In this document: positions 36,110 to 43,931 of the stretch, in pieces
Layout of the letters: each line of letters starts with the position of its first letter
Position numbering within the stretch: the first letter of the stretch is position 1
Assembly: GCF_029688845.1 (NCBI RefSeq)
Contig: NZ_JARUKW010000004.1
Location: forward strand, 184,010 to 248,009
Direction of reading: 5' to 3'
From: Natronococcus sp. A-GB1
GTDB taxonomy: Archaea; Halobacteriota; Halobacteria; Halobacteriales; Natrialbaceae
DNA: 64,000 bases
Made by a program: the position numbers and the translations under genes
Notes under the pieces: model-generated
The model's input: the letters and a program-made list of their open reading frames with translations, nothing else
Told to the model about the DNA's origin: nothing
The model's database searches: none

Positions 36110-36817
36110 AACCGCGCCGAGAAGGCCGCCCTCCAGCTTCGGGCGGTCGACGTTCTGGGAATGTTGAAGGAGACGCGCACCTACGACGAGCTCGCCGCCG
36201 AAACGGGTCTTCCCGCGGGCGACCTCAACCGGTACGTCAACGGCCACGTCTTGCCCGGCACCGAGCGTGCCCGCGAGGTCGTCGACGACCTCGGCCGCGA
36301 GGCGCTGGCCGACGAGCTAGACGCCCGAATCAGCGTCGACGACGAGGGGTACGTCGACAACACGGCGACGGTGTTCGACCAGCCGTTTCTCGACCTCGCC
36401 GCGCCGGTCGTCGCCAACGCCTTCGAGTTCGACCGTCCGGACGTCGTCCTGACCGCTGCGACCGACGGGATCACGCTCGCGAGCGCGCTGGCGAGCTACT
36501 ACGGCACCCGCTGTGCCTACGCGAAAAAGACCAAGGAGACCGCAGTCGAGGAGTTCATCGAGGCCCGCGAGCGGCTCCAGTCGGGGATCGAGCTGACCTA
36601 CTACCTGCCGGCCGCGGCGATCGACGAGGGCGAGTCCGTCCTCGTCGTCGACGACCTCATCCGCTCGGGCGAGACCCAGGAACTCCTGCTCGACATCGTC
36701 GAGACCGCCGACGCCGACGTCGCCGGCGTCTTCGCGCTCATCGCGGCCGGCGACGACGGGATCGAACGCGCCCGCGACCGGACGGACGCGCCGATCGGTT
36801 CGCTGGTTTCCGTCTAA
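36107..36817 (+). CDS. gfcR: Transcriptional regulator GfcR (PRTase-like, sugar catabolism)
   Basis: A 236-aa protein combining an N-terminal helix-turn-helix (LGMLKETRTYDELAAETGLP, NRYVNGHVLPGTERAREVV) with an OPRT-like phosphoribosyltransferase domain ending in the PRPP-binding VLVVDDLIRSGETQELLLD. In Haloferax GfcR activates semi-phosphorylative Entner-Doudoroff and gluconeogenic genes in response to sugar metabolites. The catalytic loop YAKKTKETAVEEFI is present but altered from true OPRTs (compare pyrE at 26563). Start ATG 36107 is favoured by the palindromic promoter context; an in-frame ATG at 36065 would add 14 residues. It may control the galactoside genes at 48-60 kb (inference). 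Confidence 0.9.
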   Translation: MNRAEKAALQLRAVDVLGMLKETRTYDELAAETGLPAGDLNRYVNGHVLPGTERAREVVDDLGREALADELDARISVDDEGYVDNTATVFDQPFLDLAAPVVANAFEFDRPDVVLTAATDGITLASALASYYGTRCAYAKKTKETAVEEFIEARERLQSGIELTYYLPAAAIDEGESVLVVDDLIRSGETQELLLDIVETADADVAGVFALIAAGDDGIERARDRTDAPIGSLVSV

Positions 36818-36838
36818 CTGCCCGTTCTCTCCGGTCAA

Positions 36839-37267
36839 CTATTCGTTTCGCTCGGCCTCGAGCTCGTCGAACAGCGCCGCGACGTGACCTCGCACGTCCT
36901 CACGGATCTCGTGAACCCGCTCGAGCTCCTTCCCGTGAGGATCCTCGAGGACCCAGTCCCGGATGTCGGTGTCGGCATCGAGCTCGAGAGTCGAACACCC
37001 CATCGTCACGACGTAGTCGCAGGCCTTGAGCTCCGCATCGGAGACCTCCTGTGGCGTTCGATCGGAGAGATCGAACCCTTCCTTGGCCATCGCCTCGCGG
37101 ACGACGTCGTGGACCGACTCGACGGGGTGGGTTCCTCCGGAGACGATCTCGACCTCTCCCTCGAGGCCGCGCTGCTCGCGTTCGCGCTCGGCGTAGGCGG
37201 TCGCCATCTGGCTCCGTCCGGCGTTCTGTACGCACACCATCGCGATACGGGTCGGGTCGGCTTCCAT
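36839..37267 (-). CDS. Low-molecular-weight protein tyrosine phosphatase/arsenate reductase
   Basis: A 142-aa LMW-PTP fold protein. The P-loop CVQNAGRSQMA (C-x5-R-S) with the nucleophilic Cys near residue 12 is intact. Later DPHGKELERVHEIRED supplies the acid Asp region, and KACDYVVTMGCSTLELD holds further Cys residues that could form the redox relay of thioredoxin-linked ArsC. So arsenate reductase is favoured over phosphatase. No arsenic resistance genes (arsB, arsR) are nearby, so the role stays open. It converges on gfcR. Confidence 0.85.
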   Translation of the reverse strand: MEADPTRIAMVCVQNAGRSQMATAYAEREREQRGLEGEVEIVSGGTHPVESVHDVVREAMAKEGFDLSDRTPQEVSDAELKACDYVVTMGCSTLELDADTDIRDWVLEDPHGKELERVHEIREDVRGHVAALFDELEAERNE

Positions 37268-37387
37268 ACGACGCTCTGTCCGAGCCGCAACCTAACGGTT
37301 CGTATGTTCGGTGGAGTGAGAACTATAGCCACATATATGGATACTTACGGGAGCGGTTTTCGGAACACGAAGCCGTGAGGGCCGGCT

Positions 37388-37822
37388 TCAGCGGACGATC
37401 GTCACCGGAACTGGGGAGCGTCTGGCGATGGTCTCGGCGACGCTTCCCAGGAGAATGCGGCTGGCGCCGGTTCGTCCGTGGCTGCCGACGACGATCTGGT
37501 CGAACTCGTTGTCCTCGGCGTAGTCGACGATCGACCGGGAGATCCCGCCGACGATCTTGTCCGTTTCGATGGTCGCGCCGAGCTGACTCGCGTGTTCGGC
37601 CGCGTCCTCGAGGATGTTCTCGGCCCGTGTCTCGTGGTGATCCTGGATCTCGTCGTAGTTGGCCATCGCGCCGCCCTCGATCCCCGTCGCCGCGTAGAAG
37701 TCGCCCGGATCGAGGACGTGGAGTGCCGTCACCGACGCTTCGGGATGTTCTTCGAGCGCGAACTCGAGAGCCTGTGTCGAGCGGTCCGAGTCGTCGATCG
37801 GAACGAGGATTCGTTTCGCCAT
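37388..37822 (-). CDS. Universal stress protein UspA family
   Basis: A 144-aa single-domain Usp protein. MAKRILVPIDDSDRSTQALE is the first strand and helix, and VGSHGRTGASRILLGSVAETI is the ATP-binding G-x2-G-x9-G-S/T type motif, ending RRSPVPVTIVR. Usp proteins bind ATP or other nucleotides and are linked to stress responses. The start ATG 37822 fits the fold; the longer open frame is unsupported. It stands alone between arsC and the L15e gene. Confidence 0.92.
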   Translation of the reverse strand: MAKRILVPIDDSDRSTQALEFALEEHPEASVTALHVLDPGDFYAATGIEGGAMANYDEIQDHHETRAENILEDAAEHASQLGATIETDKIVGGISRSIVDYAEDNEFDQIVVGSHGRTGASRILLGSVAETIARRSPVPVTIVR

Positions 37823-37982
37823 GGCTCGGTGTACAGTATCATCCCAGATAAGTACACCCCACAAACGGTCACGCAGTGGGGCGATTCTCGCTCCGCGAGC
37901 TGGGGTCGTATGGAGATTTCGTCCGCTCGCGGAGCCGTGGCTATCGACGTTCAAAGAATCGAAGATCGGGTTCGAGCCGGCG

Positions 37983-38573
37983 TTACTTCGCGCGGCCCTG
38001 GCCGCCCGTGTTGGACGGGCGAACCTTCTCGGCGCCCTTGCCGCGGTTGTTCAGCCCGCGGTTTGCCTTGCCGGCGTTCGTGAGGCCGCGGAACGCGCGG
38101 TTGGTGTGGGCGTCGTCGCAGATCCAGTTGAGATCGTCGTCGTTCTGGATCGCGGGGTGTTCGGGATCCACGAGGATCACTTCGAACCACTTCTGCGAGC
38201 CGTCCTCGCCGACCCAGTAGCTGTTGAGCACCCGCAGGTTGGGGTACTTCCGGGAAACCCGTTCCTCGCCGATGCGCTGGATGTTCTTGCGCCGGCCGAT
38301 CCGGTTGACACCCTGGCGCTTGGTGCGGCGACCAGCCTTGTGTCGCTGTTTTCGGGCCGTCCCCTTGCGGACGGAGACGCGAGTGACGATGATACCCTGC
38401 TTGGCCTTGTAGCCGAGTTCGCGGGCCTTGTCGAGTCGGGTCGGACGATCGATTCGCTCGATCGCACCCTGGTCGCGCCACTCCTGTTTGCGCTGCCACT
38501 GCAGTTCACCGAGTTTGCCGTCGTCGGGGTCCTTCCACGCGTCCTTGATGTGGGAGTAGAAGCTCTTTGCCAT
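37983..38573 (-). CDS. rpl15e: 50S ribosomal protein L15e
   Basis: A 196-aa basic ribosomal protein found in archaea and eukaryotes. Its sequence MAKSFYSHIKDAWKDPDDG, with GIIVTRVSVRKGTARKQRH and the C-terminal GLTNAGKANRGLNNRGKG, is unmistakable. It binds 23S rRNA. ATG 38573 gives the conserved length; a further Met upstream would add ten residues. The promoter at about 38713-38721 implies a leader of about 115 nt, longer than usual for a haloarchaeal gene. It is monocistronic. Confidence 0.97.
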   Translation of the reverse strand: MAKSFYSHIKDAWKDPDDGKLGELQWQRKQEWRDQGAIERIDRPTRLDKARELGYKAKQGIIVTRVSVRKGTARKQRHKAGRRTKRQGVNRIGRRKNIQRIGEERVSRKYPNLRVLNSYWVGEDGSQKWFEVILVDPEHPAIQNDDDLNWICDDAHTNRAFRGLTNAGKANRGLNNRGKGAEKVRPSNTGGQGRAK

Positions 38574-38712
38574 CGTGATCACTGCGGGCGTTTCCTGGTT
38601 CAACCCAGCGGGTCGGTCCCGCGGATCACATCCCGACCTGTGGGCGTCGAAACCGAACAGGTGCCCGCCGGCGCCCGCGACCCAGCGAGTCGTCCTGATC
38701 TATCGGACTGCC

Positions 38713-38733
38713 GAGTATAAACGCTTCGAAGCG
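38713..38733 (-). promoter_or_regulatory. L15e promoter: TATA element beside a 12-bp palindrome
   Basis: On the minus strand, TTTATACTC (38721-38713) is a strong TATA-like element. Directly upstream lies CGCTTCGAAGCG (38722-38733), a perfect palindrome covering the BRE position. No other gene start fits it, so I assign it to rpl15e, about 140 bp away. Confidence 0.5.
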
Positions 38734-38825
38734 CAACGACGGCGCTCGCTGTCGGCTCCCGGTTCCCTGCGATCACCGTTGGCTGGTCCGCGGCGCGCGG
38801 CGCCGCGCTCCTGCCCTCGAGCCGG

Positions 38826-39020
38826 TCACGCCGGCTCGAGCAGTTCGTACTCCTGTGAGAGGTCGTCCCAGAGCCGATCGACCGACTGCATCGATTCGAG
38901 TGACTCGACCCGGTGCCGTAGCTGCTCGGCCTCGGACTCCGACGTCATCCCCTCGCTGACCGCCTCGTCGACGACGGTCTCGAGCACGTCCCGTTGATAC
39001 TCGAGTGGTGTCTCGCTCAT
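38826..39020 (-). CDS. Small acidic protein of unknown function (64 aa)
   Basis: A short, highly charged, probably all-helical protein (MSETPLEYQRDVLETVVDEA, then SEAEQLRHRVESLESM) with a coiled-coil character in the second half. I recognise no family. ATG 39020 is preferred to 39071, because the upstream residues are hydrophobic and without coding pattern. It is a plausible real gene from composition, but short. Confidence 0.6.
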   Translation of the reverse strand: MSETPLEYQRDVLETVVDEAVSEGMTSESEAEQLRHRVESLESMQSVDRLWDDLSQEYELLEPA

Positions 39021-39568
39021 GCTAACTGGACACACACCCTCAGCCAAGTTAGTTATGAGATTCACTATCATCGTTCTTCAGTGCGAAGTGTTGACCAGGT
39101 ACTCTCGGGGACTGCAGCCGGGCGGGAGCCGAAGGGGCCGGCCGAGCCGAAGCAGCGGCGAAATCAGCGGCGTATGGCTTCTCCCGGGTGGCTCCGTATG
39201 TTTTGTTTTTGCAACGCACGCAGCTGCGCTCTCGCGTCGTCCCGTCCTCAGAACGTTTCGATCCGAGCGTTTCACCGTGCAGAAACGGCGTCAGCCCCGC
39301 CGGTTCGACAGTGTAAACAGTAATAAATTTAATAATAGTTCTCTCGTCGGTCGACAGGGGGAGACAGAAGAATCGGCCCGACAAGACATGGACGTAACAG
39401 CTATCCACATACCATCAAACACGTGGTCGGCTTCGGCCGGTGGTCAAACGTACAGGGTGTGAACTGGTTGCGACTTCGGCTCGAGGGCCGAGTCCGATGG
39501 CCGTTCGAGTGGCGTCTCGCCGTTCCTGTAAGAAGTGTTGGTGTTGCCCGGCGAGCGAGCGTCCTAAC
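39021..39568. other. Intergenic region, no gene recognised
   Basis: About 550 bp in front of the propeller gene. The part from 39310 to 39345 is AT-rich (AATAAATTTAATAATAG). Only very short ORFs occur (for example a 24-codon one at 39388), with no coding support. No tRNA-like fold was found by eye. The region ends with the regulatory element at 39569. Confidence 0.4.
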
Positions 39569-39613
39569 CGATTTGGTTCACGGTTCTTGATCGTCTTTCC
39601 CGTCTGTTAATCC
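39569..39613 (+). promoter_or_regulatory. Promoter/activator element shared with the subtilase gene, copy 1
   Basis: CGATTTGGTTCACG starts at 39569, 45 bp before the ATG at 39614. The same 14 bases start at 43887, also 45 bp before the ATG of the 903-aa subtilase gene. Between element and ATG further bases match (TTCTT.AT.GT and TCTGTTA.TCCATG). The position suggests an activator site just upstream of the TATA box; the Bat-type regulator encoded between the genes is the natural candidate (inference). Confidence 0.65.
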
Positions 39614-41710
39614 ATGCCGCGAGACACTCTTTCGAACGACACGCTCACAGGAACGACCAGACGAGCGGTACTGACGGCGGCTGCGGGCGCGCTGGGAGTC
39701 AGTGCGGTCGGCGGCGTCGCGACCGGTCACAAGTACACGACCGATGGCCCCTACGGCGACCAGTTCGACGGGAACCGTGCCGACGCCGCGGCCAACACCG
39801 ACGTCGTCGGCTACCACAGCCTCGGCGGGATCGGCTCGGCATCGATGGCCGGCTCCCCCGACGAGCCACACTACGGTGGCCTCACCGAGTTGCGTCTCCA
39901 CGACGACATCGCGGTGCTCTCGGTGTTTTCCTCGCGCGACGAGACGCCGGGTCGGGGGATGGCCGTCCTCGATATCGGGCAGTTCACGCGCGCCGAGAGC
40001 CAGGCGGCCCTCGAGTCGGCCGAGCTTAACGTTCTCTCCTTTTTCGGCAACCGGAACGACGGCGCCGCCTGCATGGACGTCAAGCTCACGGACGACGGGC
40101 AGTACGCGTTCATCTCGAAGCAGCCGTTCACAGCGCTGTTCGACGAGACCGAACTCGACCTCGACGACGACGACGACGCGGACGCCGGCGGTGCCGACGG
40201 CGCGGCGCTCGAGGTCGTCGACATTTCCGATCCAGGCAACCCCGAGTTCGTCACGCAGTCGTCGCTGTCGGTGTGGACCCTCGGCCCGCACAACGCCTGG
40301 TATCACCAGATCGGCGGCGGGGAGTACGTCTTTACGACCCACGGAGAGGACGGCGTCACCGGCGGCATCAACGTCTTCGAGTTCGATCGCGAGGCCGGAA
40401 CGCTCGAGTTCGTCAACTGGTGGAACTACTCGGCCGAACTCGCCCAGCCGGGGACGGAGACCGACATCGACGGTGGTGAAGCCTATGCCCACGACATCGT
40501 CGTCCAGGACGATCCCCGGTTCGGGACGCCCGTCGCCTACCTCGCGAACTGGAACGCCGGCACCCGGCTGCTCGACGTGAGCGATCCCGAAGACATCGAG
40601 GAACTCGGCGTCTTCGAACAGGACCGGGCCCACCACACGGTGCCGGCGCCGACGCTGCTGAACGGGACGCGCGTGTTCGTCGCCGGCCACGAGAACCCCT
40701 CGAGCCACGAGTCCGAGGGCCACGTCCGCAACGACGGCGAGAGCGGCCACTACTACCTCGTCGACGCCGATCCGATCGACGACGTCCTCGCGGGCGAACG
40801 CGACGAGCCCGTCTACCTGGGCGCGTCCTCGACGGTGCGCGAGGACGGCGTCGAGCCCGCGAGCCGAACCGCCTTCGAGATGTACGAGGACAACGGGCAA
40901 ACGGAACTGGACTACTGGATCCTCTTCGAGTCGGACGAGCAGACGTTCGACGAGACGCCCGGCTTCGAAGCGGAGGCCGAGGACGATGACCAGGAGTACG
41001 AGGGGTTCGACGACTTCAACCTGAGCGCGCACAACCTCGACATCGACGCCGACGGGACCGTCGTCCTTGGGCACTACCACGCGGGGACACGGTTTCTGGA
41101 GATCACCGACGACCCCGGGCTCGAGGAGACCGGGTACAGCCGGGTCGGGCCCGATATTCCCGACGACGCCGCCCTCGGCGCCCTCTCGACGGGAACGCCG
41201 TTCCACTGGTGTGCGGTCGCTCGAAACGGTGTGGCCTTCGCCGGCGGGATCAACGAGGGGACGCAGGCGATCGCCCACGACGACGTGACCGTCGGCGAGG
41301 ACACGCCGATCGATCTCGACGTCGAACGTGAGGCCGACGCCTCGCTGTTCACGGCCGGACAGACCAGCCAGGTGCAGATTCACGTCGACAGTGACGAACC
41401 AGTCCGGGTCCGCGACCGCATCCCGGCCAACTGGGAGGTCGTCGACGGCGACGTCAGCGTCGACGAGATCAGCGACGGGAAGCGCAAAGTCGTGACCGCC
41501 GACGAAACCGTCGAAGAGGGGACGGTGCGGTACTTCGTCGAGGTGCCGACCGAGCTGATCGACACCGGTTCGTACACGGTCGGGCCGGTCGAGTACGCCC
41601 GTCCCGACCCGGCGGGCGAGTACGGTGGTGGCGTCAGCGTCAACAACTTCGGCTGGCGGAAGGAGAACGCCGAGACCGTCACGAAGACCGTCGTCGGGCT
41701 CGAGACCTAA
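39614..41710 (+). CDS. Tat-exported LVIVD-like beta-propeller protein with C-terminal module
   Basis: A 698-aa exported protein. The twin-arginine signal is TTRRAVLTAAAGALG (Arg 16-17). The mature part has repeated LVIVD-type blades, e.g. LEVVDISDPGNPEFVTQSSL, TRLLDVSDPEDIEELGVFEQ and TRFLEITDDPGLEETGYSRV, so a seven-bladed-type propeller facing outside is likely. Histidines recur in the blades (GPHNAWYH, AYAHDIVV, AHHTVP, SAHNLDI), possibly for metal binding. Residues about 575-698 form a separate module (DASLFTAGQTSQVQIHVDSD, VRVRDRIPANWEVVDGDV) homologous to the end of the subtilase at 43932. The enzymatic role is unknown; binding or structural roles are likely. It has its own promoter element. 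Confidence 0.8.
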   Translation: MPRDTLSNDTLTGTTRRAVLTAAAGALGVSAVGGVATGHKYTTDGPYGDQFDGNRADAAANTDVVGYHSLGGIGSASMAGSPDEPHYGGLTELRLHDDIAVLSVFSSRDETPGRGMAVLDIGQFTRAESQAALESAELNVLSFFGNRNDGAACMDVKLTDDGQYAFISKQPFTALFDETELDLDDDDDADAGGADGAALEVVDISDPGNPEFVTQSSLSVWTLGPHNAWYHQIGGGEYVFTTHGEDGVTGGINVFEFDREAGTLEFVNWWNYSAELAQPGTETDIDGGEAYAHDIVVQDDPRFGTPVAYLANWNAGTRLLDVSDPEDIEELGVFEQDRAHHTVPAPTLLNGTRVFVAGHENPSSHESEGHVRNDGESGHYYLVDADPIDDVLAGERDEPVYLGASSTVREDGVEPASRTAFEMYEDNGQTELDYWILFESDEQTFDETPGFEAEAEDDDQEYEGFDDFNLSAHNLDIDADGTVVLGHYHAGTRFLEITDDPGLEETGYSRVGPDIPDDAALGALSTGTPFHWCAVARNGVAFAGGINEGTQAIAHDDVTVGEDTPIDLDVEREADASLFTAGQTSQVQIHVDSDEPVRVRDRIPANWEVVDGDVSVDEISDGKRKVVTADETVEEGTVRYFVEVPTELIDTGSYTVGPVEYARPDPAGEYGGGVSVNNFGWRKENAETVTKTVVGLET

Positions 41711-41875
41711 TGGACTAGGTACAGTCAGGAACTGCACGCTGGGTTGCTCGGCATCGTTTGCCTTCCGAACGTGAGCTTCCACGGCACCAGAAGCTCGTCG
41801 TAGTCGAACGCACCGGGCGTTTTCAATAATAAATAATCGTAACAGATTTGGATTTCCTAACGTCTGCGTTACAGT

Positions 41876-43885
41876 GTGAAGAGCCCCGATCGAACAGCCG
41901 AGCAGCATATCGGTCACCGACCTCGCCACGACCACCGAACGATCACTACCGCGCTCGTATCCAGAGACCGGGGCATCGAGGACCTCGGGGAACAACTTGA
42001 CGGAGAATGCGGGATCGACGTAACCCTCCGTTCGGAGCTATCCGAGATCGGGACTCGAGCCGACCGGATCGACTGTATCGTCTGTGGCCCCGACGTTGCC
42101 GATTCGCGTATTGCCGAAAAGAAATGGGAGGTCCCGGCCAGTGCGTGGATCGTCCTCTACGAGGACAACCAGACGGCAGAACGGGCGCTCTCGGCCGGAG
42201 TCGAGCGGTGCGTACACTGGGGAGACGACCGGAACGCGACAGTGACACATCTCGCGACTGCGCTCAGAGCCGCGATTGACACCAGAGAGGCGAAGTTCAC
42301 TCGGGAGGCACTCCAGCGGTCGAACGATCTGTTTTTCGTCTTCGATCCGGACGGTAACCTGCTCCAGTGGAACCACCGGCTGTCCGAGGTGACCGGGTAC
42401 GACGACGAGGAGGTCGCGTCGATGTCGCCGTCCGACTTCGTCGCCGACGAGGACGTAGCGGCGATCGAGGCAGCGGTCCGACGGGTTCTCGAGAGCGGGA
42501 CCGTCCGAACGGAAGCGGATCTCGTGACCAAGGACGGCGAGGAGATCCCCTACGAGTTCACGGGCGCGCTGCTCGACACCGAGGAGGGCGCTCGGATCAG
42601 CGGAATCGGACGGGACATAACGGATCGCAAACACCGCCAGCGCGCCCTGGCCCAGCAGGCCGAACAGTTGCGAACGGTGAACCACATCAACGCGGTCATC
42701 CGGGAGGTCAACCAGGCGCTCGTTCGGGCCTCCACCCGCGAGGAAATCGAGGAGGCGGTATGTACCCACCTCGCGAAAAAGGAACCGTACCGGTTCGCGT
42801 GGATCGGCGAGCAGGGGGCCGCAAGCGACCGCGTCACGCCGCGGGCGTGGGCGGGGATCGAAAAGGGGTATCTCGAGGACCGCCCCAATGTCGAAGAGAA
42901 CCGGGGCGATCACATCACGGCAGCAACCGCGATACGGACCGGCGAGATCCAGACCGCACAGCACATCGCCGAGGACCCCGAGTTCGAACCGTGGCGCGAG
43001 GCGGCCCTAGAGCGTGGCTTCCGGTCGGCGATCGCCGTGCCGCTTCGCTATCGTGAAACGACCTACGGGGTACTTTGCGTGTACGCGCCGCGCCCGGAGG
43101 CCTTCGACGAGGACGAACAGGCCGTGCTCGCCGATCTCGGCGAGACCGTCGCGTACGCGATCAGCGCGGCCGAGCGACGGCGCGCGCTCGTCACCAATTC
43201 GGTCATCGAACTCGAGTTTCTGACCCGCGATCGGTCGATCGACTACGTGGCACTGTCGGCGGAGCTGGGCTGTGAAGTGACCGTCGAGAGCGTCTCACCG
43301 ACCGGCAGCGGGGAAGTCGCCGGGTTCATCACGATACGCGGGACGGACTGCGAGACGGTGCTCTCGGCTGTTGGCGACGACCCGGACGTCGAGGCGACCG
43401 TCGTGGCGGACCACGGCGAGGAGTGTGTCTTTCGGTTGACCGGACCGGAGCCGTCGGTGTCCGGAACTATCGCCGATTATGGGGGCGTCGTCCGGGAGGC
43501 GGACGCCGACCACGGCGAAGGACGGTTCGTCGTCGAACTCCCATACGACGCCGACGTCCGTGCGGTCGTTGACGGCGTCGAGGAGTACTACGACCGAACC
43601 GAACTCCTCGCCCAGCGCGAGCGCGAGCGGACCGAGCCATCCGACGCGGTGGTCAGGGAGGCGTTCGACGACGCGCTGACCGACCGTCAGCGGGAGGTGT
43701 TGCGGGCCGCGTATCTCTCGGGCTTTTTCGACTGGCCACGTGGAGCGAACAGCGGAGAGGTCGCCGAGGTCCTCGGGATCACGGAGCCGACCTTCCACGA
43801 GCACCTCCGGACGTGCCAGCGCAAACTCGTCAGCGCGTACTTCGATCACCAGCCGCCGGTCGACCTGGCCGAGCTGATGGCCTAG
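41876..43885 (+). CDS. Bat-type sensor regulator: PAS, GAF and HTH_10 domains
   Basis: A 669-aa multi-domain regulator without membrane segments. Residues about 25-130 resemble a degenerate receiver-like domain (CIVCGPDVADSRIAEKKWEV). A PAS domain follows (SNDLFFVFDPDGNLLQWNHR, DITDRKHRQRAL), then a GAF domain (FRSAIAVPLRYRETTYGVLC). After that come the bacterio-opsin activator-associated domain (FLTRDRSIDYVALSAELGC) and a C-terminal HTH_10 (LTDRQREVLRAAYLSGFFDW, VAEVLGITEPTFHEHLRTCQ). The GTG at 41876 is the likely start; a second GTG lies 2 bp upstream in another frame. It sits between two exported genes that share a promoter element, so it is likely their regulator (inference). Confidence 0.87.
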   Translation: MKSPDRTAEQHIGHRPRHDHRTITTALVSRDRGIEDLGEQLDGECGIDVTLRSELSEIGTRADRIDCIVCGPDVADSRIAEKKWEVPASAWIVLYEDNQTAERALSAGVERCVHWGDDRNATVTHLATALRAAIDTREAKFTREALQRSNDLFFVFDPDGNLLQWNHRLSEVTGYDDEEVASMSPSDFVADEDVAAIEAAVRRVLESGTVRTEADLVTKDGEEIPYEFTGALLDTEEGARISGIGRDITDRKHRQRALAQQAEQLRTVNHINAVIREVNQALVRASTREEIEEAVCTHLAKKEPYRFAWIGEQGAASDRVTPRAWAGIEKGYLEDRPNVEENRGDHITAATAIRTGEIQTAQHIAEDPEFEPWREAALERGFRSAIAVPLRYRETTYGVLCVYAPRPEAFDEDEQAVLADLGETVAYAISAAERRRALVTNSVIELEFLTRDRSIDYVALSAELGCEVTVESVSPTGSGEVAGFITIRGTDCETVLSAVGDDPDVEATVVADHGEECVFRLTGPEPSVSGTIADYGGVVREADADHGEGRFVVELPYDADVRAVVDGVEEYYDRTELLAQRERERTEPSDAVVREAFDDALTDRQREVLRAAYLSGFFDWPRGANSGEVAEVLGITEPTFHEHLRTCQRKLVSAYFDHQPPVDLAELMA

Positions 43886-43886
43886 T

Positions 43887-43931
43887 CGATTTGGTTCACG
43901 ATTCTTTATTGTAATATCCCTCTGTTACTCC
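43887..43931 (+). promoter_or_regulatory. Promoter/activator element shared with the propeller gene, copy 2
   Basis: CGATTTGGTTCACG at 43887-43900 begins one base after the stop codon of the Bat gene. It is followed by TTTATTG (TATA-like, about 43905-43911), so the transcript can begin at or near the ATG 43932. Spacing element-to-ATG is 45 bp, exactly as in copy 1 (39569). Confidence 0.65.

Noticed and set aside
39021..39568. tRNA or small RNA gene in the long gap before the propeller gene
   Set aside because: GGTTCGA-like words occur, but no cloverleaf could be built and no clear promoter-terminator pair was found.
39578..41995. 805-codon minus-strand frame opposite the propeller gene
   Set aside because: Antisense shadow; it also runs across the promoter region, and its product is low-complexity V/D/G-rich without motifs.
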